DNA from: an uncultured Oscillospiraceae bacterium
Lineage (GTDB): Bacteria; Bacillota; Clostridia; Oscillospirales; Oscillospiraceae
Direction of reading: 5' to 3'
DNA length: 64,000 nt
Assembly: GCA_934636655.1 (NCBI GenBank)
Contig: CAKUAS010000006.1
Coordinates: forward strand, 60,721 to 124,720
Shown here: positions 25,586-34,470 of the stretch, piece after piece
How positions within the stretch are numbered: the stretch's first letter is position 1
How the letters are laid out: each line of letters begins with the position of its first letter
Notes under the pieces: model-generated
The model's database searches: none
What the model saw: the letters and a program-made list of their open reading frames with translations, nothing else
Told to the model about the DNA's origin: nothing
Made by a program: the position numbers and the translations under genes

Positions 25586-26728
25586 ATGAAAATTGCACTT
25601 TTGGGCTGCGGAGTAGTCGGCGGAGGAGTTCTTGAGATCGCACAAAAGCGTTCGGATATGTCGGTAAAGTACGTTCTCGTCAGGCGCGACAAGCCCGAGC
25701 TCGGCGATAAGGCCGTTAAAGATATAAATGTTATATTAAATGATAAAGAGGTCGACAACGTTGTCGAGGTCATGGGCGGCCTGTCGCCGGCATTTGAATA
25801 CGTCGCGGCGGCGATGAGAGCCGGAAAAAACGTCGTGACGGCAAATAAGCACCTTGTTGCACATTATTATAAGGAGCTTGTTTCGCTCGCTGCCGAGATG
25901 AATGTGGCCTTCCGCTGCACTCCGGCGGTCGGCGGCGGTATCCCCTGGCTCGTGAATCTCGAGAGGGTCAAGCGGCTCGACGAGGTGCAGTCGTTCTGCG
26001 GCATCATGAACGGTACGACGAATTTCATCCTCGACGCCATGCACACGAACGGCGCGGACTTTTCCGAGGTTCTCGCCAAGGCGCAGAAGCTCGGCTACGC
26101 GGAGGCCGACCCCTCGGCGGACATTGACGGGCTGGATATCCAGCGCAAGGCCGTCATTTCCGCGAACGTCGCATTCGACGCCTGCCTTTCGGAATCGGAT
26201 GTTCCCGTATTCGGCATCCGCAGCATTTTATCCTGCGACATCGCCGCAGCGGAAAGCCGGGAACGCATCTGCAAAATGCTCGCCTTCGGCGAAAAGAGCG
26301 CGTCTGGCGCTGTGAGCTGCTATGTCGAGCCCTGCTTCGTGCCCTCGGGCGAGCTTGAGGCCGCGGTCTCGACAAACCGCAACGTAATATCCTTCGTCAC
26401 CGAGCTCACCGGCAAAGAGAGCTTTTACGGTCAGGGCGCGGGGCGCTATCCCACAGCGTACAACGCTGTGGCCGACTGCGCGGACATAATAAACGGCGTA
26501 AAGGAGTTTTACACCTCGCTCGTGCGTGACGTACCGGTCGACAACAACGCCGCCTCGCACAGATACTATGTGCGCTTTTCAGGAAGCGACGAGTTCCTCT
26601 CCTCCGTCGAGAGCGAAAAGTGCAGCAACGGCATCATTACCATGCCCGTCCCCGTCGCAAAAATGCACGCATGGGCATCAAAGGCAAAGGAGGCAGACCC
26701 GGGAGTGTTCATAGCCGGGCTCATATAA
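25586..26728 (+). CDS. hom: Homoserine dehydrogenase
   Basis: 380 residues. NAD(P)-binding GCGVVGGG at residues 8-15. Catalytic blocks GIMNGTTNFIL and AEADPSADIDGLDIQRK identify the enzyme, which reduces aspartate semialdehyde to homoserine for Thr and Met synthesis. Bacterial relatives of about 430 residues end in a full ACT domain. Here the C-terminus is only about 60 residues that start ACT-like (RYYVRF) and then diverge, so feedback control may be weak or altered. First gene of hom-lysC-asd; 4 bases separate it from lysC. Confidence 0.95.
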   Translation: MKIALLGCGVVGGGVLEIAQKRSDMSVKYVLVRRDKPELGDKAVKDINVILNDKEVDNVVEVMGGLSPAFEYVAAAMRAGKNVVTANKHLVAHYYKELVSLAAEMNVAFRCTPAVGGGIPWLVNLERVKRLDEVQSFCGIMNGTTNFILDAMHTNGADFSEVLAKAQKLGYAEADPSADIDGLDIQRKAVISANVAFDACLSESDVPVFGIRSILSCDIAAAESRERICKMLAFGEKSASGAVSCYVEPCFVPSGELEAAVSTNRNVISFVTELTGKESFYGQGAGRYPTAYNAVADCADIINGVKEFYTSLVRDVPVDNNAASHRYYVRFSGSDEFLSSVESEKCSNGIITMPVPVAKMHAWASKAKEADPGVFIAGLI

Positions 26729-26732
26729 TATA

Positions 26733-28046
26733 ATGTTAAAGGTAGCAAAATTCGGCGGCTCGTCCATGGCGGATGCCGGACAGTTCAGAAAAGTAAGATC
26801 CATCATTGAGGCTGACCCCGCGCGCAAGGTCATCATAGTCTCTGCCGCCGGCAAGAGATTCAAGGACGACCATAAGCTGACCGACCTTCTCTATCTCTGC
26901 CATGCGCATAAAAAGTACGGAGTGAGCTGCGACCCGGTATTTGACATGATCGCCGATCGCTACCGCGAGATCTGCTCGGAGCTCGGCCTGAAGGTCGACA
27001 TCGACTCGCAGCTCTCCGCCCTGCGCGAGGAGATAGAATCCGGCATATCCAAGGATAAGCTCGTCTCGCGCGGCGAATATTTTTCGGCGCTTTTGATGGC
27101 CGATTTCCTCGGCTACGATTTTCTCGACGCAGAGCTCTGGCTGCATTTTTCCTTCGACGGAACTATCGACAAAGAGCGCTCCTACGCCGAGCTTGAGCGC
27201 CTGGCGGCAGGCCGAAGGGTAGTTATCCCCGGCTTTTACGGCAGCATGCCCGACGGCAGCATCCGCGTGCTCTCGCGCGGCGGAAGCGACGTGACCGGCG
27301 CTCTGGCAGCTGCGGCTCTGGACGCGGACGTGTACGAGAACTGGACGGATGTGTCCGGCATACTCATGGCCGATCCGCGCATCGTCGATGATCCCGACAC
27401 CATTGAGCGCATAACCTACAACGAACTGCGCGAGCTCAGCTACATGGGCGCACAGGTTCTGCATGAGGGTGCGGTGTTCCCCGTGCGCGATAAGAACATC
27501 CCTCTGAACATCCGCAACACCAACGCCCCCGACCACCCCGGAACGCTCATCATGGAGCGCTTTGCCGATGAGGAGATCAGCGACCGCTTCATAACCGGCA
27601 TCGCCGGACGCAAGAATTTTTCGATAATCACCGTATCCAAGGCCGGGATGAGCTCGCAGATGGGCTCGCTTCGGCAGATGCTCGAGGTTTTTGAAAAGCA
27701 CGGCGTTTGCGTCGAGTACACCCCCTCCGGCATCGACAGCGTGTCCTTCGTTGTCTCCGCCGACAAGGCCAAGGATCGCATCTATTCCATTGTGGGCGAG
27801 ATCCGCGATACGCTTACCCCCGACAACATCCAGATAACCGGCGGAGTGTCCGTCGTGGCGGCGGTCGGCCGTCAGATGGCATTCAAGCCCGGCACATCCG
27901 GCCGCATCTTCGCCGCACTCGGCAAGGCCGGCATAAACATCCGCATGATATCCCAGGGCCCGGACGAGCTGAACATCATCGTCGGCGTAAATAACGATGA
28001 TTTTGAAAGCTGCGTACGCGTACTATATAATAGCTTTGTGAAATAA
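26733..28046 (+). CDS. lysC: Aspartate kinase
   Basis: 437 residues. KFGGSSMADAGQFRKV at the N-terminus is the ATP-binding motif. The kinase domain continues to about residue 280 (GGSDVTGALAAAALDADVYENWTDV). Two C-terminal ACT-type regulatory segments follow (FSIITVSKAGMSSQMG and SVVAAVGRQMAFKPGTSGRIF). It phosphorylates aspartate, the committed step towards Lys, Thr and Met. Operonic with hom and asd, so the locus supplies aspartate semialdehyde and homoserine together. Confidence 0.95.
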   Translation: MLKVAKFGGSSMADAGQFRKVRSIIEADPARKVIIVSAAGKRFKDDHKLTDLLYLCHAHKKYGVSCDPVFDMIADRYREICSELGLKVDIDSQLSALREEIESGISKDKLVSRGEYFSALLMADFLGYDFLDAELWLHFSFDGTIDKERSYAELERLAAGRRVVIPGFYGSMPDGSIRVLSRGGSDVTGALAAAALDADVYENWTDVSGILMADPRIVDDPDTIERITYNELRELSYMGAQVLHEGAVFPVRDKNIPLNIRNTNAPDHPGTLIMERFADEEISDRFITGIAGRKNFSIITVSKAGMSSQMGSLRQMLEVFEKHGVCVEYTPSGIDSVSFVVSADKAKDRIYSIVGEIRDTLTPDNIQITGGVSVVAAVGRQMAFKPGTSGRIFAALGKAGINIRMISQGPDELNIIVGVNNDDFESCVRVLYNSFVK

Positions 28047-28059
28047 GGAGAACCGTATC

Positions 28060-29052
28060 ATGAAAAAATACAATGTTGGCATACTCGGCGCGACCGGCGC
28101 TGTCGGACAGGAAATGATGAAGATACTTGCTGAGCGCAGCTTCCCCATCGGCGAGCTCAGACTGCTGGCAAGCAAGAATTCCGCCGGCAAGGAGATAGAC
28201 GGCCATATCGTCGTCGAAGCGTGCAGAGAAAACTTTGACGGCCTCGACATCATCCTCGGCGCGGCCGAGAACGACATTGCCGAACGCTTTGTCGACGATA
28301 TCAAAGCCTCGGGTGCCGTTTTCATCGACAACTCCAGCGCGTTCCGCCTCTGCCCCGACGTGCCCCTCGTCGTACCGGAAATTAACCCCGAGGACGTGAA
28401 AAAGCACAAGGGCGTTATCGCAAACCCCAACTGCACCACCGTCATATCCTGCACCGCCGTCAACGCGCTCAACGCCGTTTCGCCTATCGAGAGCATGGTC
28501 GTTTCGTCCTATCAGGCGGTATCCGGCGCGGGCGCGGCAGGCCCGAAGGAGCTCTTCGGCGAAGTCGAGGCCATCGCCAAGGGTGAAAGCTTCGAGCCCA
28601 AGGTATTTGCCTATCAGATAGCCTACAATGTCATTCCGCAGATCGGCGGCGAGCAGTTTGCCGGCTACACCTCCGAGGAGATGAAGCTTCAGAACGAAGG
28701 CCGGCGCATCATGCATCTGCCCGAGCTCAAGGTCAGCTGCACCTGCGTGCGCGTTCCCGTTGTGCGCAGCCACAGCGTATCCATCTGCCTGAAGACAAAA
28801 GAGAAAATTTCCGTCGAGCGTGCGCGCGAAGTCATCTCCGCGGCTCCGGGCGTTAAGCTCGTTGACGATCTTAACGCGCTGCAATACCCAATGCCGCTGG
28901 ACACTCAGGATCAGGACCTTGTATTTGTCGGCCGTATCCGCGAGGATCTCACCGACGAGCGCGGCCTGAACATCTGGTGCTGCGGCGATCAGGTGCGCAA
29001 GGGCGCAGCCACCAACGCCATCCAGATCGCCGAGCTTTTGGCAGCGCTTTAA
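28060..29052 (+). CDS. asd: Aspartate-semialdehyde dehydrogenase
   Basis: 330 residues. NADP-binding GATGAVGQEMMKIL at residue 9 onwards, and NPNCTTVIS with the catalytic Cys. It converts aspartyl phosphate to the semialdehyde. AAGGAGAA precedes the ATG. The final codons and stop (GCAGCGCTTTAAGG) fall in a decayed E1 repeat end. Confidence 0.96.
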   Translation: MKKYNVGILGATGAVGQEMMKILAERSFPIGELRLLASKNSAGKEIDGHIVVEACRENFDGLDIILGAAENDIAERFVDDIKASGAVFIDNSSAFRLCPDVPLVVPEINPEDVKKHKGVIANPNCTTVISCTAVNALNAVSPIESMVVSSYQAVSGAGAAGPKELFGEVEAIAKGESFEPKVFAYQIAYNVIPQIGGEQFAGYTSEEMKLQNEGRRIMHLPELKVSCTCVRVPVVRSHSVSICLKTKEKISVERAREVISAAPGVKLVDDLNALQYPMPLDTQDQDLVFVGRIREDLTDERGLNIWCCGDQVRKGAATNAIQIAELLAAL

Positions 29053-29206
29053 GGCTGTACCTATATGTATACTACAGGGCCGGTATCGAAACAACGGGAT
29101 AAACCGTTTCGCTCCCCTCGAGGATGTTCTGTATTGGTGCAAAAATTTGCCTCAGTTTTCCACGGTTTCCGGTCTGAACGACGTAATAGCCGTATCGGCG
29201 CGATGT
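29040..29206. repeat. Degenerate E1 element after asd
   Basis: Left end CGCTTTAAGGCTGTACC with GCCGGTATCGAAAC. The right end is recognisable only as GTATCGGCGCGATGTGAAAA. Confidence 0.55.
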
Positions 29207-29218
29207 GAAAACACAACT

Positions 29219-29246
29219 AAAAAAGCTCCCATTTGGGAGCTTTTTT
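29219..29246. terminator. Bidirectional terminator between asd and the DUF378 gene
   Basis: AAAAAAGCTCCC-ATTT-GGGAGCTTTTTT. Confidence 0.88.
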
Positions 29247-29248
29247 GC

Positions 29249-29479
29249 TTATGCTTCGTCGGGAAGCTCGTCGCGGCGGAAGAGCAGAGATATGCACCAG
29301 AGCGCCGCGAGGCCAACGAGCGTGTATATTACGCGGCTGACGGTTGCCGTCTGCCCGCCGCAGATCCACGCGACGATATCGAACCTGAACAGTCCGATGC
29401 TGCCCCAGTTGATGCCGCCGATTATGGTCAGAATAAGTGCGATGCGGTCGATTATCACTTGCAAACACTCCTTTCCCAC
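29249..29479 (-). CDS. DUF378 family small membrane protein
   Basis: 76 residues with two hydrophobic segments (IALILTIIGGINWGSIGLF and VIYTLVGLAALWCISLLF). The GGINWG motif and size are typical of DUF378, whose function is unknown. Divergent from the candidate small RNA. Confidence 0.82.
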   Translation of the reverse strand: MGKECLQVIIDRIALILTIIGGINWGSIGLFRFDIVAWICGGQTATVSRVIYTLVGLAALWCISLLFRRDELPDEA

Positions 29480-29551
29480 TCAGTATTCCCGATCGGGAGA
29501 GAATTATTTGCGAAAAATTTTCCGTTCGACAAAAGTAGTGTTTCTTCGCTC

Positions 29552-29580
29552 TTTACAAGGGCCCGGGCACGTTGTATTAT
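29552..29580 (+). promoter_or_regulatory. Promoter of the candidate small RNA
   Basis: TTTACA (29552-29557), 17-base spacer, TATTAT (29575-29580). Confidence 0.65.
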
Positions 29581-29586
29581 CTAAGC

Positions 29587-29687
29587 ACAGCTTATCCAAT
29601 AGGTCTTGCAAAGCAAGGCCGCGGCTCATATCTTTATCCCACAACCCTGTTTTGCAGGCCGGTTTTTCATCGGCCTGCTCTTTTTTT
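29587..29687 (+). ncRNA. Candidate small RNA of about 100 nt, unknown family
   Basis: A good promoter and a strong terminator enclose about 70 bases with no worthwhile reading frame. A stem GGTCTTGC-AAA-GCAAGGCC (29602-29620) and the terminator stem GCAGGCCG / CGGCCTGC (29654-29678) with T-run would be the two main helices. It does not show the conserved features of SRP RNA, tmRNA or a riboswitch that I know. A short 6S-type or regulatory RNA remains possible. Confidence 0.5.
29654..29687 (+). terminator. Terminator of the candidate small RNA
   Basis: GCAGGCCG-9-CGGCCTGC then TCTTTTTTT. The T-run merges with the start of the next E1 element. Confidence 0.85.
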
Positions 29688-29947
29688 AGAGGCGCATTCA
29701 GGCTGTACCGATACGCATATTGCAGGTGCCCTGTGTCGGGGATTCTGACTAAACCGCAAAACTGCCGCTTCCCACAAGCACGGTGAAGAATATTGCGGCG
29801 GCCCGGTATAGAAACTGCTGACAAAACCGGAATGCTGCCGCTCTACTGCATTGCACCGCACCATATAGGGAACAGGCTTGCCCGTTCCGTTTGTCACGGC
29901 ACTGTCTGCCCTAAAATCTATTCGTAGGTGCGGCAGCTGAGCACGCA
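29682..29947. mobile_element. E1 MITE-like element, internally rearranged
   Basis: Left end TTTTTTAGAGGCGCATTCAG. A second inner-end block GGCGGCCCGGTATAGAAAC lies at about 29799. Palindrome GGAACAGGCTTGCCCGTTCC (29869-29888, one mismatch pair). Decayed right end next to the acyltransferase stop. Confidence 0.65.
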
Positions 29948-31018
29948 TCATCGGGCGGCGCCGACAATGCTGCCGAGTCTGTCAAGCCTGTCCGACACGG
30001 CGGCAGCAAGGCGGTTTATACCGCAGAGCTCAAACAGCTTTTGCCGCAGATATTCTATAAGCGTACACACGGCATATATCGCCAACGCACAGCCGAGCTC
30101 GCACGGAAGCACAAGCACTGCGTTCACGCCTCCGACAAACTTAAAGCCGTCTCTCAGGTATACACTCAAAATAAACGGGCTGATATGAATTAGGTACACT
30201 CCGAAAGACGTTATGCTCAAAAATTTTGCTGCGCCCGTGAGCTTATCGGGAACTCGCATGCGGCAGAACACGCACAGCAGCGCGGCTGAGCACACAAGCA
30301 CCGTCGGTGACAGATAGCTGATAAGGCGCACATTATCCGCTCCGAGCACCACCTGCCAAAGCAGCATCACCACGATCGAAGCAAAATATACAAGCGCGAA
30401 AAATTTCCCGCTTGCTTTCTCATAAAGCCTGTCAAGCTTCACGCAGCCGCCGGCAAGATACAGCGCCGCGAGCCAGAAAAAGCAGTAGCCGCTCGAAAGA
30501 GGAATGGCATTCAGCGGTCTGAACGTCGGCAGCAGCGAAAAGAAAATGAATATCGCCGCAAGCAGCATTTTCCTTCCGCGAACATCTAAACCATGCAGCA
30601 TCGCATTGAGAAACGGAGTGAAGAAAAACAGGACAAAGTACGCTGTAAAGTACCAGTATTTTGACGTAAGCACAGGGAAAAATGATGAGGCTATGTATCT
30701 CAGTCCTATCTGCCCCGGCACGATGAAGTACCATGCAGCAGCCGTGACGACCGCATAGAACGTGACCTGGAGCCACAGCGAAACTATGCGGCCGGGCCGA
30801 AATCCACGCTCAGCCATGAGGAAACCCGTAGCCAGCGCGAAGCAGTCGACACAGCAATACGAAGCAAGCTGAACAAAATCGGACACCCACCACTGCGCAG
30901 AGCCCGGAACACTGCCCGCGAGCGCTCCGCCAACCGTATTAATATGCAGCGCGACCACAAGGAACATGGACAGTGCCTTGAACAAGTCGACTCCGTAAAG
31001 TCTTTTTCCGTCAGCCAT
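29948..31018 (-). CDS. Acyltransferase 3 family membrane protein
   Basis: 356 residues, about ten membrane helices. The N-terminus GVDLFKALSMFLVVALHI, with the conserved His of helix 1, is typical of the acyltransferase 3 (OafA-like) family, which O-acylates cell-surface glycans or other extracytoplasmic acceptors. The acceptor is unknown. It overlaps the 3' end of folD by 8 bases, indicating one transcript. Confidence 0.85.
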   Translation of the reverse strand: MADGKRLYGVDLFKALSMFLVVALHINTVGGALAGSVPGSAQWWVSDFVQLASYCCVDCFALATGFLMAERGFRPGRIVSLWLQVTFYAVVTAAAWYFIVPGQIGLRYIASSFFPVLTSKYWYFTAYFVLFFFTPFLNAMLHGLDVRGRKMLLAAIFIFFSLLPTFRPLNAIPLSSGYCFFWLAALYLAGGCVKLDRLYEKASGKFFALVYFASIVVMLLWQVVLGADNVRLISYLSPTVLVCSAALLCVFCRMRVPDKLTGAAKFLSITSFGVYLIHISPFILSVYLRDGFKFVGGVNAVLVLPCELGCALAIYAVCTLIEYLRQKLFELCGINRLAAAVSDRLDRLGSIVGAAR

Positions 31019-31856
31019 TTTTCAGAGTCCTCCCTTTTGCGGCAGAGAGGATGTTTTTCATAAGCTGCGCGCGCGTCATCGGGCCGACGCCGCCGGGCAC
31101 GGGCGTTATAAAGCTCGCCTTTTTCTCGACCTCATCAAAGCACACGTCTCCGAAGAATTTACCTGTATCGGGGTCGCGGTTCATGGCGACGTCGATGACG
31201 ACGACTCCTTCCTTGACCATGTCTCCGGTAATGAGCCGCGGCGAACCGGCAGCGACGATGAGTATATCCGCCTGCCTTGTCATCGATGCAAGGTCCTTCG
31301 TATGACGGTGGCAATAAGTGACCGTTGCATCGGCGTTGAGCATCATCAGCCCCATCGGGCGGCCGACTATATTACTGCGGCCGACTATGACGCAGTGCTT
31401 TCCGTCGGTCGAGATGTCGTATTCGCGCAGCATTTCCATGATGCCGGCCGGTGTGCACGGGGTAAGCGTGCCCTCGCCGGTCACCATTCGGCCGACGTTT
31501 ATCGGATGGAACGCGTCCACATCCTTTTCCGGCGCAATGGCGTTTATGACCTTGCGCTCGGATATCTGCCCGGGCAGCGGCAGCTGCACCAGAATGCCGT
31601 CGACTTCATCGTCACGATTGAGCTTTTCTATAAGCGCTAAAAGCTCCTCTTCCGAAACCGTGTCCGGCAGATCGTATCTGCGGCTGTCTATCCCGCACTT
31701 TACACAGTCGCGCTCCTTATTGCGCACATATATCTGCGACGCCGGGTCCTCGCCGACGAGCACCGCCGCAAGGCATGGCCTGCGCCGCATCGTTTCCGCC
31801 TCGGCCCTGACCTGCGCACAGATCTTCTCTGAAAGTTTTTTCCCATCTATAATCAT
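31011..31856 (-). CDS. folD: Bifunctional methylenetetrahydrofolate dehydrogenase / methenyltetrahydrofolate cyclohydrolase
   Basis: 281 residues. YVRNKERDC contains the catalytic Lys. DGILVQLPLPGQI, PEKDVDAFHPINVGRM and VIVGRSNIVGRPMGLML are the FolD signatures. It interconverts one-carbon tetrahydrofolate units in the cytoplasm. Its 5' neighbour is an E1 element that begins at its start codon. Confidence 0.96.
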   Translation of the reverse strand: MIIDGKKLSEKICAQVRAEAETMRRRPCLAAVLVGEDPASQIYVRNKERDCVKCGIDSRRYDLPDTVSEEELLALIEKLNRDDEVDGILVQLPLPGQISERKVINAIAPEKDVDAFHPINVGRMVTGEGTLTPCTPAGIMEMLREYDISTDGKHCVIVGRSNIVGRPMGLMMLNADATVTYCHRHTKDLASMTRQADILIVAAGSPRLITGDMVKEGVVVIDVAMNRDPDTGKFFGDVCFDEVEKKASFITPVPGGVGPMTRAQLMKNILSAAKGRTLKNG

Positions 31857-32225
31857 TTTTTCGGTTGCGAATTAACGCACTCCTTATACATTTATTACAG
31901 CAGCCCGGTATCGAGACTACCGACAAAACCGTGAAACTGTCGCTTCCCGCGAATCGCGAGTATAATACAATTTTTGTGCCGCACCCCCATTGGCTCCCCT
32001 GCGCAAGGGGAGCTGTCAGCCGTAGGCCGACCGAGGGGTCGCTGTGCTCAGTTATTGTTCTGCTTTGGTACAAAATTATCGATTGCACCCATGCAGGGAA
32101 CGGGTCAAATTTTGCGCTGAATCAGAACAATTTCCCGTAGCGCGAAACGTTGCGGTTTATGCCGGCGTCCCGACACCGGGCACACGCAATCACCGTATCG
32201 GTACGGCCTCAATGCGCCTTTAAAA
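31857..32225. mobile_element. E1 MITE-like element between folD and the histidine kinase gene
   Basis: Left end TTCGGTTGCGAATTAACGC then CCCGGTATCGAGACTAC. Right end inverted GGCCTCAATGCGCCTTTAAA. The interior contains GGCTCCCCTGCGCAAGGGGAGC (about 31992-32013 as a stem). Confidence 0.75.
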
Positions 32226-32226
32226 A

Positions 32227-33216
32227 CTAATTCGGCTCCAAATTATAGCTGCTCAGGTCTATCCGTATCTCCGTGCCCCGATCGGGGGCGGATACGGCGG
32301 AGATCCCATGGCCGAGGTTGTTGCAGACACGGCGGCAGAGATACAGTCCGAGACCGCTTGCACGCAGATCGTCGCGGCCGTTGCGGCCGGTATAGCCCTT
32401 CTCAAAAACGCGCGGCAAATCCTCGGGCGCAATGCCGATTCCCGTGTCGCGGATGCAGAGGGTCTTAGGCTCGGACATGTATATCCTCACGCTGCCCTCG
32501 TGCGTGTATTTGAGCGAATTTGAAAGTATCTGCTCGATAACGAATGCCAGCCACTTCTCATCGCTTATGACTCGCGTCTCGGTCGGTGTAAGTTCAAGGC
32601 TCAGGCGCTTTGAGATAAAATCTCCGGCAAATTTCTTCACCGCGCGGCGGATGAGCGGATTAAGCTCAAACTCGCGGATGACGTAGTCGCTGCTCTCGGA
32701 ATCGAGCCGCAGGTACGCCATCGCCATCTCGACATACTGCTCGATACGCCCGAGATCGGACGAAAGCCTGCGCGATTCTGGCGAGTCGGAGCCTTGCAGC
32801 GTCAATCGCATGGACGCGATCGGCGTTTTTACCTGATGCACCCAGACGGTATAGTAGTCGACGGTATCGCTCCAACGGCGGAGGGAAGAGCGGCTTATTT
32901 CCCCTCGGCTATCAGCCAGAAGCGCGATGATACGTCTGTAGTCGGCATCGTCGATGCTCTGCGCGGGCGGCAGCATCTTCTCCTCCGCTGCGGTGATCTC
33001 CGTAAGCGACATAAACTCCGCGTGCCGACGCTTTGCGCGAACAAAATCTACCATGATGAACACCAGCGTCAGCACAAGGCACAGCGCCGCCGGGTACGTG
33101 ACCGCCGAAAGCGGCAGATCGTACAGCGCAAAGCTCGCGGCAAATACAGCCACGGCAAGTGCGAGTGCGATGATGAGCCGCGCATGTTCTTTGAGATATG
33201 CAAAAAACAGCTTCAT
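32227..33216 (-). CDS. Two-component sensor histidine kinase
   Basis: 329 residues from the ATG at 33216, which lies 7 bases after the response-regulator stop; an upstream in-frame extension to 33312 would overlap the regulator and is not used. Two N-terminal membrane helices with almost no outside loop (LIIALALAVAVFAASFALYDL, then TYPAALCLVLTLVFIMVDF). H-box VWVHQVKTPIASMRL, N-box EQILSNSLKYT, G-boxes DTGIGIAPEDL and SGLGLYL. The short sensor resembles the intramembrane-sensing kinases linked to envelope stress and peptide resistance, but no such ABC exporter is adjacent. Confidence 0.9.
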   Translation of the reverse strand: MKLFFAYLKEHARLIIALALAVAVFAASFALYDLPLSAVTYPAALCLVLTLVFIMVDFVRAKRRHAEFMSLTEITAAEEKMLPPAQSIDDADYRRIIALLADSRGEISRSSLRRWSDTVDYYTVWVHQVKTPIASMRLTLQGSDSPESRRLSSDLGRIEQYVEMAMAYLRLDSESSDYVIREFELNPLIRRAVKKFAGDFISKRLSLELTPTETRVISDEKWLAFVIEQILSNSLKYTHEGSVRIYMSEPKTLCIRDTGIGIAPEDLPRVFEKGYTGRNGRDDLRASGLGLYLCRRVCNNLGHGISAVSAPDRGTEIRIDLSSYNLEPN

Positions 33217-33223
33217 TTTTGCT

Positions 33224-33895
33224 TCACTCCACAATGTATCCGACGCCGAACTTTGTTGCGATAAAGCCCTCGAGTCCTGCGGCGTCAAGTTTTTTGCGCA
33301 GTCTGCCGACATTTACGGTCAGGGTGTTTTCATCGACGAAACTGTCGGTCTCCCACAGCTTTTCCATGAGCTTCTCGCGGCTGACGACCTTGCCTCGATT
33401 GCGCATCAGGCACAGCAGGATTCGGTATTCGTTTTTGGTCAGCGCAATGCTCTTTCCGTTGTAGGTAAGCGAATTATCGCCGGTGTTGAGCATCGCACCG
33501 CGATGCTCGATAACAGGCATACTCGGCGCAAAATCGTAGCTGCGGCGGAGTATCGCCTGGATCTTCGCCATCAAAACGCCACCGTCAAAGGGCTTTGCGA
33601 TGAAATCGTCCGCGCCCATGCTCATTGCCATTACTATGTTCATGTTGTCCGCTGCCGAGGATATGAAAATTATCGGCACCTTGGACACGGCGCGTATCGC
33701 GCTGCACCAGTGATAACCGTTATAAAACGGCAGGGTTATATCCAGCAGCACAAGGTGCGGCGAAAATGCGGCAAACTCACCCATCACGTCGCGGAAATTA
33801 TCTGCGCACCTGACCTCGAAGCCCCACGACGACGCCTGCTGTTTTATACCCTCGGCTATGCCGGGGTCATCCTCGACGATGTAAATCCGGTACAT
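33224..33895 (-). CDS. OmpR-family response regulator
   Basis: 223 residues. Receiver domain with phospho-acceptor Asp in LVLLDITLPFYNGY and the conserved Lys in FIAKPFDGG. Winged-helix output domain at the C-terminus (LTKNEYRILLCLMRNRGKVVSRE, then VDENTLTVNVGRLRKKL). The start codon abuts the stop of the redox-protein gene, so the three genes form one operon. Confidence 0.95.
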   Translation of the reverse strand: MYRIYIVEDDPGIAEGIKQQASSWGFEVRCADNFRDVMGEFAAFSPHLVLLDITLPFYNGYHWCSAIRAVSKVPIIFISSAADNMNIVMAMSMGADDFIAKPFDGGVLMAKIQAILRRSYDFAPSMPVIEHRGAMLNTGDNSLTYNGKSIALTKNEYRILLCLMRNRGKVVSREKLMEKLWETDSFVDENTLTVNVGRLRKKLDAAGLEGFIATKFGVGYIVE

Positions 33896-34297
33896 TTATT
33901 TTTCCTCGAAAAGCTTTTCCGCAAGCTCGGCGGCATCCTCGACGCAGCCTCGGCACGGACGCAGGACTACCCCCGTGTCTCTGCCTTTGAGCTCGCGGCA
34001 GAAGACCGAGCCGTTTTTTGCCTCAAATTCACGTAGAAGCTCGGCTGCCTTGTCCGATGCCGCACCGTCGAGCGCGGCGGGATCGTCGTCGTTACGTTGT
34101 CCCTTTGCCATGTTCATCGCGGCCACCGCACCCAGCAGCGCGCCGCAGTATTTATATGCACCGCCGCCGTAACGGCGCACGAGCATCTTCATCTCATTTT
34201 CATCTACACCGGCCTTGTCGCAAAATGCACAGCCGACCGCCATCGCGCAGTTGCAGCCCGAGGCGTGGTACTGTGCGGCAAGTTCCTTTTTGCTCAT
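33896..34297 (-). CDS. C_GCAxxG_C_C family redox-type protein
   Basis: 133 residues. Cys pattern: SGCNCAMAVGCAFCDKAG, YKYCGALLGAVAAM, FCRELKG and LRPCRGCVEDAAEL, matching the C_GCAxxG_C_C family of putative redox-active proteins. Function unproven. Being first in an operon with a complete two-component system is unusual and suggests either that it modulates signalling or that it is a target of the same stress. Confidence 0.82.
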   Translation of the reverse strand: MSKKELAAQYHASGCNCAMAVGCAFCDKAGVDENEMKMLVRRYGGGAYKYCGALLGAVAAMNMAKGQRNDDDPAALDGAASDKAAELLREFEAKNGSVFCRELKGRDTGVVLRPCRGCVEDAAELAEKLFEEK

Positions 34298-34335
34298 ATC
34301 GTTATCCTCCGAAAGTGCACAATTTATATAAGCAT

Positions 34336-34364
34336 ATCATAAACCATAGTCTGTCCGCTGTCAA
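34336..34364 (-). promoter_or_regulatory. Promoter of the redox protein / two-component operon
   Basis: Minus strand: TTGACA (34364-34359), 17-base spacer, TATGAT (34341-34336). Confidence 0.8.
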
Positions 34365-34390
34365 AGAGTTTACACTCTGAACTATTTGTA

Positions 34391-34419
34391 TTGACACAGG
34401 GCTTTAGGCATAATATACT
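34391..34419 (+). promoter_or_regulatory. Promoter of the dehydratase-type operon
   Basis: TTGACA (34391-34396), 17-base spacer, TATACT (34414-34419). Back to back with the minus-strand promoter, 26 bases between the -35 boxes. Confidence 0.8.
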
Positions 34420-34470
34420 AATGTCAAAAGATAAACGAATTAATATATTATTAATGTTTTGGGAGGGAGT

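Noticed and set aside
29587..29687. SRP RNA or tmRNA
   Set aside because: The conserved SRP tetraloop region and tmRNA CCA end/tag frame are absent. Only a generic small-RNA call is supported.
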